This document shows positions 43,684-51,814 of a DNA stretch of 64,000 nt, in pieces. The translations under genes and the position numbers were made by a program. Location: positions 1 to 64,000 of the forward strand of contig CAYUCB010000002.1 of the NCBI GenBank assembly GCA_964443075.1, in the 5' to 3' direction. Positions within the stretch are counted from its first letter, which is position 1, and every line of letters starts with the position of its first letter. The notes under the pieces were generated by a model that saw only the letters and a list, made by a program, of their open reading frames with translations, made no database searches and had not been told where the DNA came from. Origin of the DNA: DSQQ01 sp964443075 (GTDB lineage: Bacteria > Chloroflexota > Anaerolineae > 4572-78 > J111).

Positions 43684-44247
43684 ATGACAAATCAACCGCG
43701 TTACAACCCACAAATTCACCATCGGCGGTCTATTCGCTTGAAAGGTTACGATTATTCACAGGCGGGCGCGTATTTCATCACGATATGTACCCACAACCGC
43801 GAATGTTTGTTTGGCCAAATTGTGAACAGCGAAATGCATTTGAATGAATATGGGGAAACGGTGCGCGATGAATGGGAAAAATCTACCCACATCCGCGCCG
43901 AAATCGAATTGGGCGAATTTGTGGTTATGCCTAACCATTTTCACGGGATTGTGTTGATAACGGGTAGTAGGGGCGACCGGCCGGTCGCCCCTACGGCCGC
44001 CCCTACCTTAACCGCGCCACCACCCAACGGGCCAAAACCAAAATCCATTGGCGCATTAATGTCCGGTTTCAAATCCGCCGTCACCAAACGCATCAACATC
44101 CAACGCGGTACGCCTGGTGTTCCGGTCTGGCAACGCAATTATTGGGAGCACATCATTCGCAACGAACAATCCTACCTTGATATCGCTACCTACATCATCA
44201 ACAACCCGGCGCAATGGGAATTAGACAAACTGTATGCAACGGGGTAG
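43684..44247 (+). CDS. REP-associated tyrosine transposase (RAYT, Y1/HUH type)
   Basis: 187 residues of the IS200-like Y1 transposase family. GAYFITICTHNRECLFG starts the core. The HUH motif is VMPNHFHGIV (His-Phe-His, about residue 83), and the catalytic Tyr probably lies in EQSYLDIATYIINNPAQW. RAYTs move or process REP palindromes rather than acting as full insertion sequences. Perfect 28-bp palindromes flank the gene on both sides, and one lies in frame within it (encoding GSRGDRPVAPTAAP), in the variable loop before KPKSIGALMSGFKSAVTKRIN. It sits between hsdS and hsdR in the same direction. Confidence 0.9.
   Translation: MTNQPRYNPQIHHRRSIRLKGYDYSQAGAYFITICTHNRECLFGQIVNSEMHLNEYGETVRDEWEKSTHIRAEIELGEFVVMPNHFHGIVLITGSRGDRPVAPTAAPTLTAPPPNGPKPKSIGALMSGFKSAVTKRINIQRGTPGVPVWQRNYWEHIIRNEQSYLDIATYIINNPAQWELDKLYATG
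43967..43994. repeat. REP palindrome inside the RAYT coding sequence
   Basis: A perfect 28-bp palindrome, GTAGGGGCGACCGG plus its reverse complement, read in frame as part of the transposase. Identical to the copy at 44248-44275. Confidence 0.92.
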
Positions 44248-44275
44248 GTAGGGGCGACCGGCCGGTCGCCCCTAC
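44248..44275. repeat. REP palindrome, right of the RAYT gene
   Basis: Identical 28-bp palindrome starting one base after the RAYT stop codon. A half-copy (CGCCCCTAC) follows at about 44285. Confidence 0.92.
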
Positions 44276-44312
44276 TACCGATAACGCCCCTACCATACCC
44301 GGTGAATAACCA

Positions 44313-47300
44313 ATGATTATGTACGAATCCGAAATCGAACAAATCGCCCTCGACGCTCTGCGCGATGAAAACGGCTATACCGTCCTCTACGGTCCCGATA
44401 TTACCGTAGGGGCGAATAGCATTCGCCCTGAACGTGACCCAACCGAGGTTATTCTGCAAGCCCGCCTGCGCTGGGCCATTGACCGCCTCAACCCGGATAT
44501 TCCCCCTGATGCCCGCGAAGAAGCCTTCAAACGCGCCTTGCGCACGGAATCCTTCAATCTGCTGGAAAACAACGAAGCCTTTCACCGCCTGCTGACCGAA
44601 GGTATTGATATTAAGTTTGGCCTCGGTGAGGGCAAAGCCAAAACCGACAAAGTCTGGCTGATTGATTTTGACACCCCGGAAAACAATGAATTTCTGGCCG
44701 TCAACCAGTTCACCGTCATTGAAAATAATAACAAGAAACGGCCCGACATCGTTCTGTTTATCAACGGCCTGCCCCTGGTGGTGATAGAACTCAAAAACGC
44801 CGCCGATGACGCGAAGCGTGCCGATGTGCAGGCCGCCTGGCACCAACTGCAAACCTACAAACAACTCATCCCCTCGCTCTTTGTGCCCAACGCTTTTATG
44901 ATTATCAGCGATGGCTGGTTTGCCAAAGCCGGCACGCTCTCCAGCGAATATCCCCGCTTTATGGCCTGGAAAACCGCCGATGGCGTCACCCTGGTTAACT
45001 CCGCCCAGGAGAGCGAACTGGAGCCACTGATTAAAGGTTTGCTTAACAAAACCACGCTGCTGGATGTGATTCGTCACTTTATTGTTTTTGAAAAGAGCGC
45101 GTACGCTGAGCGATGTCGAAGCGTACCCACTTCGACATCGCTCAGTGGGCGAGGGGTTATCAAAAAAATGGCCGCCTACCACCAATATTACGCCGTTAAC
45201 CGGGCCATCGCCTCCACCTTGCGGGCCTCGACTGAAGCGCCGTTGATGATTCGACAAAAGCCAGAGGCGTATGGCCTGCCCGGCGTCGCTAACCAACCCC
45301 CAGGCGACCAACGGGCCGGGGTGGTCTGGCATACGCAGGGCAGCGGCAAAAGTTTGTCTATGGTTTTTTATGTCGGTAAGCTCATTCTGACCCAGGCGAT
45401 GAACAACCCGACATTGGTCATCCTGACCGACCGCAACGACCTTGACCAGCAGTTGTTTGAAACCTTCACCAACTGCCAGCAGTTATTACGCCAAACGCCG
45501 GTTCAGGCGGCCAACCGCGATGACCTCAAAAAATTACTGTCCGTGGCTTCGGGCGGGGTCATCTTTACCACCATCCAGAAGTTCCTGCCTGCAGAAAACG
45601 GCGGCCAATATCCCCGCCTCAGCAACCGGCGCAACATCGTGCTCCTCGCCGACGAAGCCCACCGCAGCCAATATGATTTTATTGATGGCTTTGCCCGCCA
45701 TATGCGCGACGCCCTGCCTAACGCCACCTTCATCGGCTTTACCGGCACGCCCATTGAAAAAGAAGACGCCAATACCCAGGCGGTTTTTGGCAATTACGTG
45801 GATATTTACGACATCCAGCAGGCCGTAGAAGATGGGGCGACGGTGCGCATCTATTACGAAAGCCGCCTGGCTAAAATAAAACTGTCTGAGGAAAACCAGA
45901 AAATTCTCGACCAGCAGGTTGAAGAAATCACCGAAGATGACGAACTAACCGACCGCCAAAAACGCTTTGCCAAATGGACCAGTAAAGAAGCGGTGGTGGG
46001 CAGCGAAAGCCGCCTTAAACAGGTGGCCGCCGATTTGATTAGCCACTTTGAACAGCGGCTTTCGGCGGCGGCGGGCAAAGGGATGATTGTCTGTATGAGC
46101 CGCCGTATCTGCGTGGCGCTGCACCAAGAAATTATCCACCTCCGCCCCAACTGGTACGACCCCGCCGATGACCAGGGAGCCATCAAAATCATTATGACCG
46201 GCTCTGCCAGCGACCCGCTGGAGTGGCAGGAGCATATTCGCAACAAACCCCGCCGCAAAGCCATCGGCGACCGGCTCAAAGACCCGGCTGACTCGCTCAA
46301 ACTGGTTATTGTGCGCGATATGCTCTTAACCGGCTTTGACGCGCCCTGCCTGCACACCATGTATATTGATAAACCGATGAACGGCCACAACCTGATGCAA
46401 GCCATCGCCCGCGTCAATCGCGTTTTTGGCGATAAAGAGGGCGGCCTGATTGTGGATTACATCGGCATTGCCCAGGATTTGAAGAAGGCGTTAGCCGTTT
46501 ATACCGCCAGTGAAGGTAAAGGCCGTTTAACGCTTGATCAAGAAGAAGCCGTGGCCAAAATGATGGAGTTGTACGAGGTGGTGGTGGATATGTTCGCCGC
46601 CTTCAATTACCGCCAATACTTCACCCTGGAATCCAAATACAAACTCAACTTCATCCTCAGCGCCGCCAACACTATCGCCGATTTAACCGAAAAGATAGAC
46701 GGTCAACCGGTCCGCAACGGCAAAGAACGCTTTAAACAACATGTAGTTCGGCTCCAACAAGCCTTTGCTCTGTCCGTGCCGCATCCCCAAACTATTGAAA
46801 TTCGGGACGATTTAGCCTTTTTCCAGGCCATCAAAGCCCGTTTTGCCAAATTTGATGAGCAGGTCAAAGTTCGCACCAACGAAGAAATCGAAACCGCCAT
46901 TCGCCAGATTATCAACGATGCCATTATTTCTGAGGAAGTGGTGGATGTCTTTGATGCCGCCGGTATCAAACGGCCCGATATTTCCATTCTGTCCGATGAA
47001 TTTCTGACCGAGATACAAGGCTTATCCCATCAAAACCTGGCCTTTGAACTGCTCAAACGCCTGCTCAACGATGAAATTAAGACTCGCTCTAAAACCAACC
47101 TGGTGCAAAGCCGAAAGTTCTCAGAGATGCTGGCCGAAGCGGTTAAACGCTATCAAAACGGCCTGATTGACTCGGCTCACATTATTGAGCAATTGATTAA
47201 ACTGGCCCAGGACATCCGCGAAGCAGACCAGCGCGGCGAACGGATGAACCTGGCCGTTGATGAACTGGCCTTTTACGATGCCCTGGCCGACAACCCCACC

Positions 47301-47555
47301 GCCGAGGCCGTTTTAGGCGACCAAACTTTGAAGCTGATTGCTCATGAGTTGGTTGAGAGCGTGCGGAAAAACACCTCCATTGATTGGCAGTTAAAGCAGA
47401 GCGTCCAGGCCAAATTACGGGTGCTGGTCAAACGGATTCTGCGCAAATACAAATATCCCCCCGATGATCCCGCCACAGGTGAATACACCGTTTCGGTGAA
47501 CAAGGTTTTGGATCAGGCCGAACTATTGGCCGACTTTTGGACGGCGGGTAGATAA
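44313..47555 (+). CDS. hsdR: Type I restriction endonuclease subunit R
   Basis: 1080 residues. The PD-(D/E)XK nuclease domain is at about 130-175 (KKRPDIVLFINGLPLVVIELKN). The SF2 helicase/translocase follows with Walker A HTQGSGKSLSMVF (about 344), DEAH box VLLADEAHRSQYDF, GFTGTPI and motif VI QAIARVNRVFGDKEG. The C-terminal region binds HsdM. Two short repeat sequences are read in frame: a REP-like one at 44406-44432 (residues about 32-40) and a CTTCGACATCG hairpin at 45106-45145 (about 265-278). The frame is otherwise complete, so the enzyme may be functional. ATG 44319 is an alternative start. Confidence 0.95.
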   Translation: MIMYESEIEQIALDALRDENGYTVLYGPDITVGANSIRPERDPTEVILQARLRWAIDRLNPDIPPDAREEAFKRALRTESFNLLENNEAFHRLLTEGIDIKFGLGEGKAKTDKVWLIDFDTPENNEFLAVNQFTVIENNNKKRPDIVLFINGLPLVVIELKNAADDAKRADVQAAWHQLQTYKQLIPSLFVPNAFMIISDGWFAKAGTLSSEYPRFMAWKTADGVTLVNSAQESELEPLIKGLLNKTTLLDVIRHFIVFEKSAYAERCRSVPTSTSLSGRGVIKKMAAYHQYYAVNRAIASTLRASTEAPLMIRQKPEAYGLPGVANQPPGDQRAGVVWHTQGSGKSLSMVFYVGKLILTQAMNNPTLVILTDRNDLDQQLFETFTNCQQLLRQTPVQAANRDDLKKLLSVASGGVIFTTIQKFLPAENGGQYPRLSNRRNIVLLADEAHRSQYDFIDGFARHMRDALPNATFIGFTGTPIEKEDANTQAVFGNYVDIYDIQQAVEDGATVRIYYESRLAKIKLSEENQKILDQQVEEITEDDELTDRQKRFAKWTSKEAVVGSESRLKQVAADLISHFEQRLSAAAGKGMIVCMSRRICVALHQEIIHLRPNWYDPADDQGAIKIIMTGSASDPLEWQEHIRNKPRRKAIGDRLKDPADSLKLVIVRDMLLTGFDAPCLHTMYIDKPMNGHNLMQAIARVNRVFGDKEGGLIVDYIGIAQDLKKALAVYTASEGKGRLTLDQEEAVAKMMELYEVVVDMFAAFNYRQYFTLESKYKLNFILSAANTIADLTEKIDGQPVRNGKERFKQHVVRLQQAFALSVPHPQTIEIRDDLAFFQAIKARFAKFDEQVKVRTNEEIETAIRQIINDAIISEEVVDVFDAAGIKRPDISILSDEFLTEIQGLSHQNLAFELLKRLLNDEIKTRSKTNLVQSRKFSEMLAEAVKRYQNGLIDSAHIIEQLIKLAQDIREADQRGERMNLAVDELAFYDALADNPTAEAVLGDQTLKLIAHELVESVRKNTSIDWQLKQSVQAKLRVLVKRILRKYKYPPDDPATGEYTVSVNKVLDQAELLADFWTAGR
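44406..44432. repeat. REP-like repeat within hsdR
   Basis: GTAGGGGCGAAT, spacer AGC, ATTCGCCCTGAAC. It differs from the REP family by a few bases and codes for VGANSIRPE. Confidence 0.7.
45106..45145. repeat. CTGAGCGATGTCGAAG hairpin within hsdR
   Basis: A perfect 16-bp inverted repeat with an 8-base loop. Members of the same CTTCGAC...CTCAG family occur between genes elsewhere in the window. Confidence 0.85.
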
Positions 47556-47590
47556 CTGAGATGACCATACCCCTATAATGAAATCACCCG

Positions 47591-47633
47591 CACCCTTCGA
47601 CAAGCTCAGGGTGCGGACAAGCTCAGGGTGCGG
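47591..47633. repeat. CTTCGACAAGCTCAGGGTG repeat with partial duplication
   Basis: CACCCTTCGACAAGCTCAGGGTG is followed by a second GACAAGCTCAGGGTGCGG. It lies after hsdR. Confidence 0.75.
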
Positions 47634-47748
47634 ATTTTCATAGACTGAGACGTTAGGCCACTGAACCGCACACATTCAAAGCTGCCAATTGCTATCATCT
47701 AAAAGCCTTGTAAAATAAATAGTTAGCTTGAAAAAAGGAGTCTTAATC

Positions 47749-48053
47749 ATGCTCATTGCTCATGTCCACGTCCACATAAAACCGGAATTCGTGGAAGCGT
47801 TTAAAACCATTACCATTGAAAATGCCAGCCACAGCGTCAAAGAGCCGGGGATTGCCCGGTTTGATGTCGTGCAGCAGGTGGATGAGGCCACCCGTTTTGT
47901 GTTGATTGAAGTTTATCGCGATGAGAACGCCCCGGCCAACACAAAGAAACGGCCCATTACCAAAAATGGCGCGATACCGTAGCTGAAATGATGGCCGAGC
48001 CGCGCACCTCGATTAAATATGCCAATGTTTTCCCCGCCGATGAGGGGTGGTAA
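47749..48053 (+). pseudogene. Antibiotic-biosynthesis-monooxygenase-fold protein, frameshifted
   Basis: From ATG 47749 (AAGGAG 8 bases upstream) the protein matches its downstream paralogue: LIAHVHVHIKPEFVEAF..., EPGIARFDVVQQVDEATRFVLIEVYR. Near 47940 a single base is missing. The other frame continues HKETAHYQKWRDTVAEMMAEPR and ends FPADEGW at 48053, exactly like copy 2. As it stands the frame ends early at 47982. The ABM/LsrG-like fold usually binds small aromatic or aldehyde substrates. Confidence 0.82.
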
Positions 48054-48063
48054 AACAACAAGT

Positions 48064-48128
48064 CATAAAACGTGAAACGTAAAACGTAATAATTTTTGCT
48101 CGAAAAAGCCTTACGCTTTACGTTTTAC
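48064..48128. repeat. AAAACGTAA-type hairpin repeat, copy 3
   Basis: CATAAAACGTGAAACGTAAA and its inverted arm TTACGCTTTACGTTTTAC, with a 21-base spacer. It lies between the duplicated monooxygenase genes. Confidence 0.85.
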
Positions 48129-48160
48129 CTTAAAATAGTATCTTGAAAGGAAAATTTACG

Positions 48161-48466
48161 ATGATTATGGTTCATGTGTACGCTCATATTAAACCGGAAT
48201 TTGTGGAAGCCTTTAAAGCCGCCTGTATTGAAAACGGCAGCCACAGCATTCAGGAGCCGGGCATTGCCCGCTTTGACGTGATTCAACAGGTGGATGACCC
48301 CAACCGCTTTATGCTGATTGAAGTTTATCGCAGCGAAGAAGCCTCGGCCAAACATCGCGAAACCGCCCACTTTAAAAAATGGATGGAAACCGTAGCCGAT
48401 ATGGTGGCCGAGCCGCGCTACGCGCACCGCTATACCACTGTTTTCCCCGGCGACGAAGGCTGGTAA
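48161..48466 (+). CDS. Antibiotic-biosynthesis-monooxygenase-fold protein (LsrG-like)
   Basis: 101 residues, start ATG 48161 with GAAAGGA upstream. It has the ABM dimeric alpha/beta barrel pattern: MVHVYAHIKPEFVEAFKAACIENGSHSIQEPGIARFDVIQQ, FMLIEVYRSEEASAKHRETAHFKKW. LsrG, which acts on phospho-AI-2, and quinol monooxygenases share this fold; His in KHRETAHF is typically conserved. It is the intact copy of a tandem duplication. An iron-type alcohol dehydrogenase follows on the same strand, in keeping with a small-molecule oxidation pathway. Confidence 0.82.
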   Translation: MIMVHVYAHIKPEFVEAFKAACIENGSHSIQEPGIARFDVIQQVDDPNRFMLIEVYRSEEASAKHRETAHFKKWMETVADMVAEPRYAHRYTTVFPGDEGW

Positions 48467-48510
48467 GAAACGACCGCCGACCACAGACCGCTGACCACCG
48501 CTAGAGTAAT

Positions 48511-48551
48511 AATTAGATTGGTTCAATCTTAAAGATTGAACCAATCTAATT
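48511..48551. repeat. Perfect 41-base palindrome before the alcohol dehydrogenase gene
   Basis: A 20-bp arm (AATTAGATTGGTTCAATCTT) and its exact complement with a single central A. It ends 17 bases before the ATG and would sequester little of the ribosome site. It may be a regulatory site or a mobile palindromic repeat. Confidence 0.85.
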
Positions 48552-48568
48552 AAGTGAGGAGACCTGGA

Positions 48569-49723
48569 ATGAAATTTGAATTTGCTACCGCTACCCGGAT
48601 CATTTTTGGGCCGGGGAGCATCAAACAGGTGGGCGCATTAGCGGCGGAGATGGGCCAGCGGGTCTTTGTCGCCACCGGCGTTAACCCCGAGCAAGCCGCG
48701 CCCCTGCTGGACTCGCTGGCCGGGCAGGGCCTTGAAGCGACCACCTTTTCGGTAACCGGTGAACCCACCCTGGAACTCATCCAGCAAGGGGTACAGCAAG
48801 CCAGAGCCAGCCGGGGCGAGGTGGTGATTGGCTTTGGCGGCGGCAGCGCCATGGATACCGGCAAAGCCATTGCCGCCATGCTCACCAACCCCGGCGAACT
48901 GCTGGATTACCTGGAAGTGATTGGCCGGGGGCAAACCCTCACTCAAGCGCCCGCGCCGTGCATCGCCATCCCCACCACCGCCGGCACCGGCGCGGAAGTC
49001 ACCCGCAACGCGGTGCTGGGTTCGCCGGAACATCGGGTGAAGGTGAGCCTGCGCAGCCCCTTAATGCTGCCCCGCCTGGCCCTGGTTGACCCGGAACTGA
49101 CCCACAGTATGCCCCCGGCCGTGACCGCCAGCACCGGCCTGGATGCCCTGACTCAAGTGTTGGAACCCTATGTGTCCAATGCCGCCAACCCCATGACCGA
49201 CGCTATTTGCCGCGAGGGACTGCACCGGGCGGCCCGCTCGCTGCGCCGGGCTTACGAAGATGGCAATGACGCCGCCGCCCGCGAAGATATGGCTTTAACC
49301 AGCCTCTTTGGGGGGCTGGCCTTGGCTAACGCCAAACTGGGCGCGGTGCATGGCTTTGCCGCCGTGTTGGGGGGGATGTTCCACGCGCCGCATGGAGCAG
49401 TCTGCGCCGTGCTCTTACCCCATGTGATGACCCTTAACGTGCAGGCGCTCCAGGCTCGTCAGTCCGACAGCGCTGCCCTACGCCGTTATGATGAAGTCGC
49501 CCAAATTCTCACCGGTCGGGCCGGCGCGGTAGCCGCCGATGGCGTGGCCTGGGTGCAGGCGTTGGGTCAAGCCCTAAACGTGCCCGGCCTGGGCAGCTAC
49601 GGCCTAACCCTCGCCGATTTTCCAACTGTGATTGAAAAATCCGCCGTTGCCAGCAGCATGCAAGGCAACCCGCTCAAATTAACAACCGCAGAAATGGCGG
49701 AGATTCTTAGTCGAGCGTTATAA
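48569..49723 (+). CDS. Iron-containing alcohol dehydrogenase (group III)
   Basis: 384 residues. The nucleotide-binding GFGGGSAMDTGKAIAAM is at about 89-105, TTAGTGAEVTRNAVL follows, and the metal ligands lie in the region STGLDALTQVLEPYVS, GAVHGFAAVLGGMFHAPHGAVCAVLLPHV (Asp and three His). It reduces or oxidises an alcohol/aldehyde with NAD(P); maleylacetate reductase-like activity is an alternative within the superfamily. GAGGAG 7 bases before ATG 48569 sets the start. Neighbouring ABM-fold genes may act in the same pathway. Confidence 0.92.
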   Translation: MKFEFATATRIIFGPGSIKQVGALAAEMGQRVFVATGVNPEQAAPLLDSLAGQGLEATTFSVTGEPTLELIQQGVQQARASRGEVVIGFGGGSAMDTGKAIAAMLTNPGELLDYLEVIGRGQTLTQAPAPCIAIPTTAGTGAEVTRNAVLGSPEHRVKVSLRSPLMLPRLALVDPELTHSMPPAVTASTGLDALTQVLEPYVSNAANPMTDAICREGLHRAARSLRRAYEDGNDAAAREDMALTSLFGGLALANAKLGAVHGFAAVLGGMFHAPHGAVCAVLLPHVMTLNVQALQARQSDSAALRRYDEVAQILTGRAGAVAADGVAWVQALGQALNVPGLGSYGLTLADFPTVIEKSAVASSMQGNPLKLTTAEMAEILSRAL

Positions 49724-49730
49724 TGAAAAG

Positions 49731-49803
49731 GAGGCGATGTCGCGAGGAGGCGAGGAGGCGAAGAATCTCGTCACCTCAGCCATCATCGCCTCTTTATTTT
49801 TTG
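49731..49803 (+). terminator. Terminator-like hairpin after the dehydrogenase
   Basis: GAGGCGATG (49731-49739) pairs with CATCGCCTC (49784-49792) and is followed by TTTATTTTTT. The loop carries GAGGCGAGGAG direct repeats. Confidence 0.65.
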
Positions 49804-49847
49804 GGAGTGTTCACAAGCCTGTGGCACACCACCGATAATGAAAAGTG

Positions 49848-49883
49848 ATCAGTGAACAGTTATCAGTTCAACTGTTCACTGAT
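49848..49883. repeat. Perfect 14-bp-stem hairpin
   Basis: ATCAGTGAACAGTT and its exact inverse around an 8-base loop, in the leader of the DUF362 gene. Confidence 0.75.
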
Positions 49884-49954
49884 TACTGATGACCCATTAT
49901 CTTTATGCGGTGGTCGGCGGTCTGCCGTCGGCGGTCTATTGTCTTAGGAGCCTT

Positions 49955-51247
49955 ATGAGCAACAGTAAAGTCGCTATTTTATACACCTCACCCCGCACTG
50001 TTCTGGCCGATTATCACCGGCTGATGAACCTGGCCGGGTATCAAGAGGTGGTCGCCAAAGAAGCCGATACCGCCTTAAAAGTCAACATTTCCTGGCATTT
50101 TTTCTTTCCCGGCAGTTCCACCACGCCCTGGCAGTTAGAAGGGGTGATTCGGGCGATGAAGCAGGATGGCTACAACCCGGATTTAATCCACGCCTGCCAT
50201 AACCGCACGGTGGTCATTGACGCCCACTTTGGCGAGCGCGAAAACAAGCAAATTAACGTGGTCGAAGCTCACGGACTGCGCAATGTGCATCTCTACGAAG
50301 GCGAAGAGTGGATTAGCATTCGCGACGCGGTAGGCAGTCTGGCCGACCAATTTATCTGCCTGAATGAAGTCTACCCGGACGGTTTTTATATTCCCAAACG
50401 CTTTATCGGCGAAAATATCATTCACCTGCCCACCGTCAAAACCCACATCTTCACCACCACTACCGGGGCGATGAAGAACGCCTTTGGCGGTTTACTGAAT
50501 GAGCGCCGCCACTGGACTCACCCGGTCATTCACGAAACGCTGGTGGATTTGCTGATGATTCAAAAGAAAATTCACCGGGGCGTATTTGCGGTGATGGATG
50601 GCACCTTTGCCGGCGATGGCCCCGGCCCACGCTGTATGATGCCTCACGTAAAAAATGTCATCCTGGCCAGTTCTGACCAGGTAGCCATTGACGCGATGGC
50701 GGCCAAGATGATGGGCATTGACCCGCTCTCGATCAAATTTATCCGCCTGGCTCATGAACACGGCCTGGGCTGCGGCGACCCGCGCGAGATTGAAGTAGTC
50801 GGCGACGAAGAAGCCGCCACCGCCAACTGGCATTTTGACGGCCCTTACAAAAAGATGACCTTTGCCTCGCGGATGCAGCACAAAATCTATTGGGGCCCGC
50901 TCAAAAAGCCGGTGGAATGGTCGCTAAAAACTATTTTGGCCCCCTGGTCTTACATAGCCAGCGTGGTCTACCATGATAGCTTCTGGTATCCGGTGATGGC
51001 TAAAAAACGGATGGCCGAGGTGCTGGACAGCAATTGGGGCCATCTCTTCCGCAACTGGGAGAAGCTGACCCCTGACGAACAGGGCTACCCCACCGTTGGC
51101 GATGACGCCGCGGAGATTAAACGCACTGGCCTGCGGGCCTTGTGGCGATCCTTTGGCATTTTGGGCACTACCATCAAAGAAGCCCCGGAATTTACCAACA
51201 AAAAGCGGCGGCAGTCGTCGCCATCGTCACAGTCGTCGGCGCATTAA
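49955..51247 (+). CDS. DUF362 domain protein
   Basis: 430 residues, ATG 49955 preceded by TTAGGAG at close spacing. The DUF362 domain is recognised by NIIHLPTVKTHIFTTTTGAMKNAFGGLLNERRHW, DGTFAGDGPGPRCM and SDQVAIDAMAAKMMGIDPLSIKFI. DUF362 proteins often carry or accompany ferredoxin-like clusters, but no CxxCxxC motif is present here. The tail after residue 330 is aromatic-rich and ends in low-complexity Ser/Gln. Function unknown; a metal or redox role is the usual guess. Confidence 0.85.
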   Translation: MSNSKVAILYTSPRTVLADYHRLMNLAGYQEVVAKEADTALKVNISWHFFFPGSSTTPWQLEGVIRAMKQDGYNPDLIHACHNRTVVIDAHFGERENKQINVVEAHGLRNVHLYEGEEWISIRDAVGSLADQFICLNEVYPDGFYIPKRFIGENIIHLPTVKTHIFTTTTGAMKNAFGGLLNERRHWTHPVIHETLVDLLMIQKKIHRGVFAVMDGTFAGDGPGPRCMMPHVKNVILASSDQVAIDAMAAKMMGIDPLSIKFIRLAHEHGLGCGDPREIEVVGDEEAATANWHFDGPYKKMTFASRMQHKIYWGPLKKPVEWSLKTILAPWSYIASVVYHDSFWYPVMAKKRMAEVLDSNWGHLFRNWEKLTPDEQGYPTVGDDAAEIKRTGLRALWRSFGILGTTIKEAPEFTNKKRRQSSPSSQSSAH

Positions 51248-51301
51248 TTACGCCGCGCAACTTTTCATAATATAACTCAAGTTGCCACCCATCGGTAGAA
51301 A

Positions 51302-51410
51302 ATCATCCTTCGATACGCGCTGACGCGCACTCAGGATGATTTTCCGCGGCAGACACCCTTCGATACGCCCACTCCCTTCGGTCAGGACTACTCAGGATGC
51401 CTGCCGCGGA
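51302..51410. repeat. Two adjacent CTTCGATACGC...CTCAGGATG repeats
   Basis: CATCCTTCGATACGCGC...ACTCAGGATG followed by ACCCTTCGATACGC...CTACTCAGGATG, the whole flanked by CCGCGG blocks (51344 and 51405). The gap 51248-51780 holds only repeats and a promoter. Confidence 0.75.
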
Positions 51411-51534
51411 AAGGCAGCAACTTGGGTTAATATACCAACCGCATCATAAAATTTCCACATCGCTGTTTTGATGGGACGCGGATTTAACAGATTTTGGCAG
51501 ATTTTGTAGGGGTCAGAATGATGTTGAACCGTTA

Positions 51535-51588
51535 GAGTCGAGGCTTTAGCCGGTAATTTGGCCCTGAAACCGGCTAAAGCCTCGACTC
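51535..51588. repeat. Perfect 19-bp inverted repeat, GAGTCGAGGC family
   Basis: GAGTCGAGGCTTTAGCCGG and its exact inverse flank a 16-base loop. Confidence 0.85.
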
Positions 51589-51737
51589 CACGTCCAATAT
51601 ACTTTAACATCATCTTGACTACTACAGATTTGGGCAGATTTTTTCTAGTTTTACGATTTATCGGTAAAAATCCGCACGACCCGCGTTTATCCGCGTCCCA
51701 TTCCACTTCTAGGTGGAATTTTCAACAAGTGGCACCG

Positions 51738-51767
51738 TTGGCGTTATCCCCAAGAGACGTGTATAAT
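51738..51767 (+). promoter_or_regulatory. Promoter of the LysM-CAP genes
   Basis: TTGGCG (51738-51743), 18-base spacer and perfect TATAAT (51762-51767), 48 bases upstream of the chosen start. Confidence 0.6.
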
Positions 51768-51814
51768 TCCCGGTCGAAAAAGTGCCTTGCCGGTTGAGGC
51801 GCTGGAGGCAAAGG

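Noticed and set aside
44190..45332. 380-codon open frame on the minus strand
   Set aside because: Antisense to RAYT and hsdR, both of which carry clear motifs; it arises from GC bias of the opposite frame.
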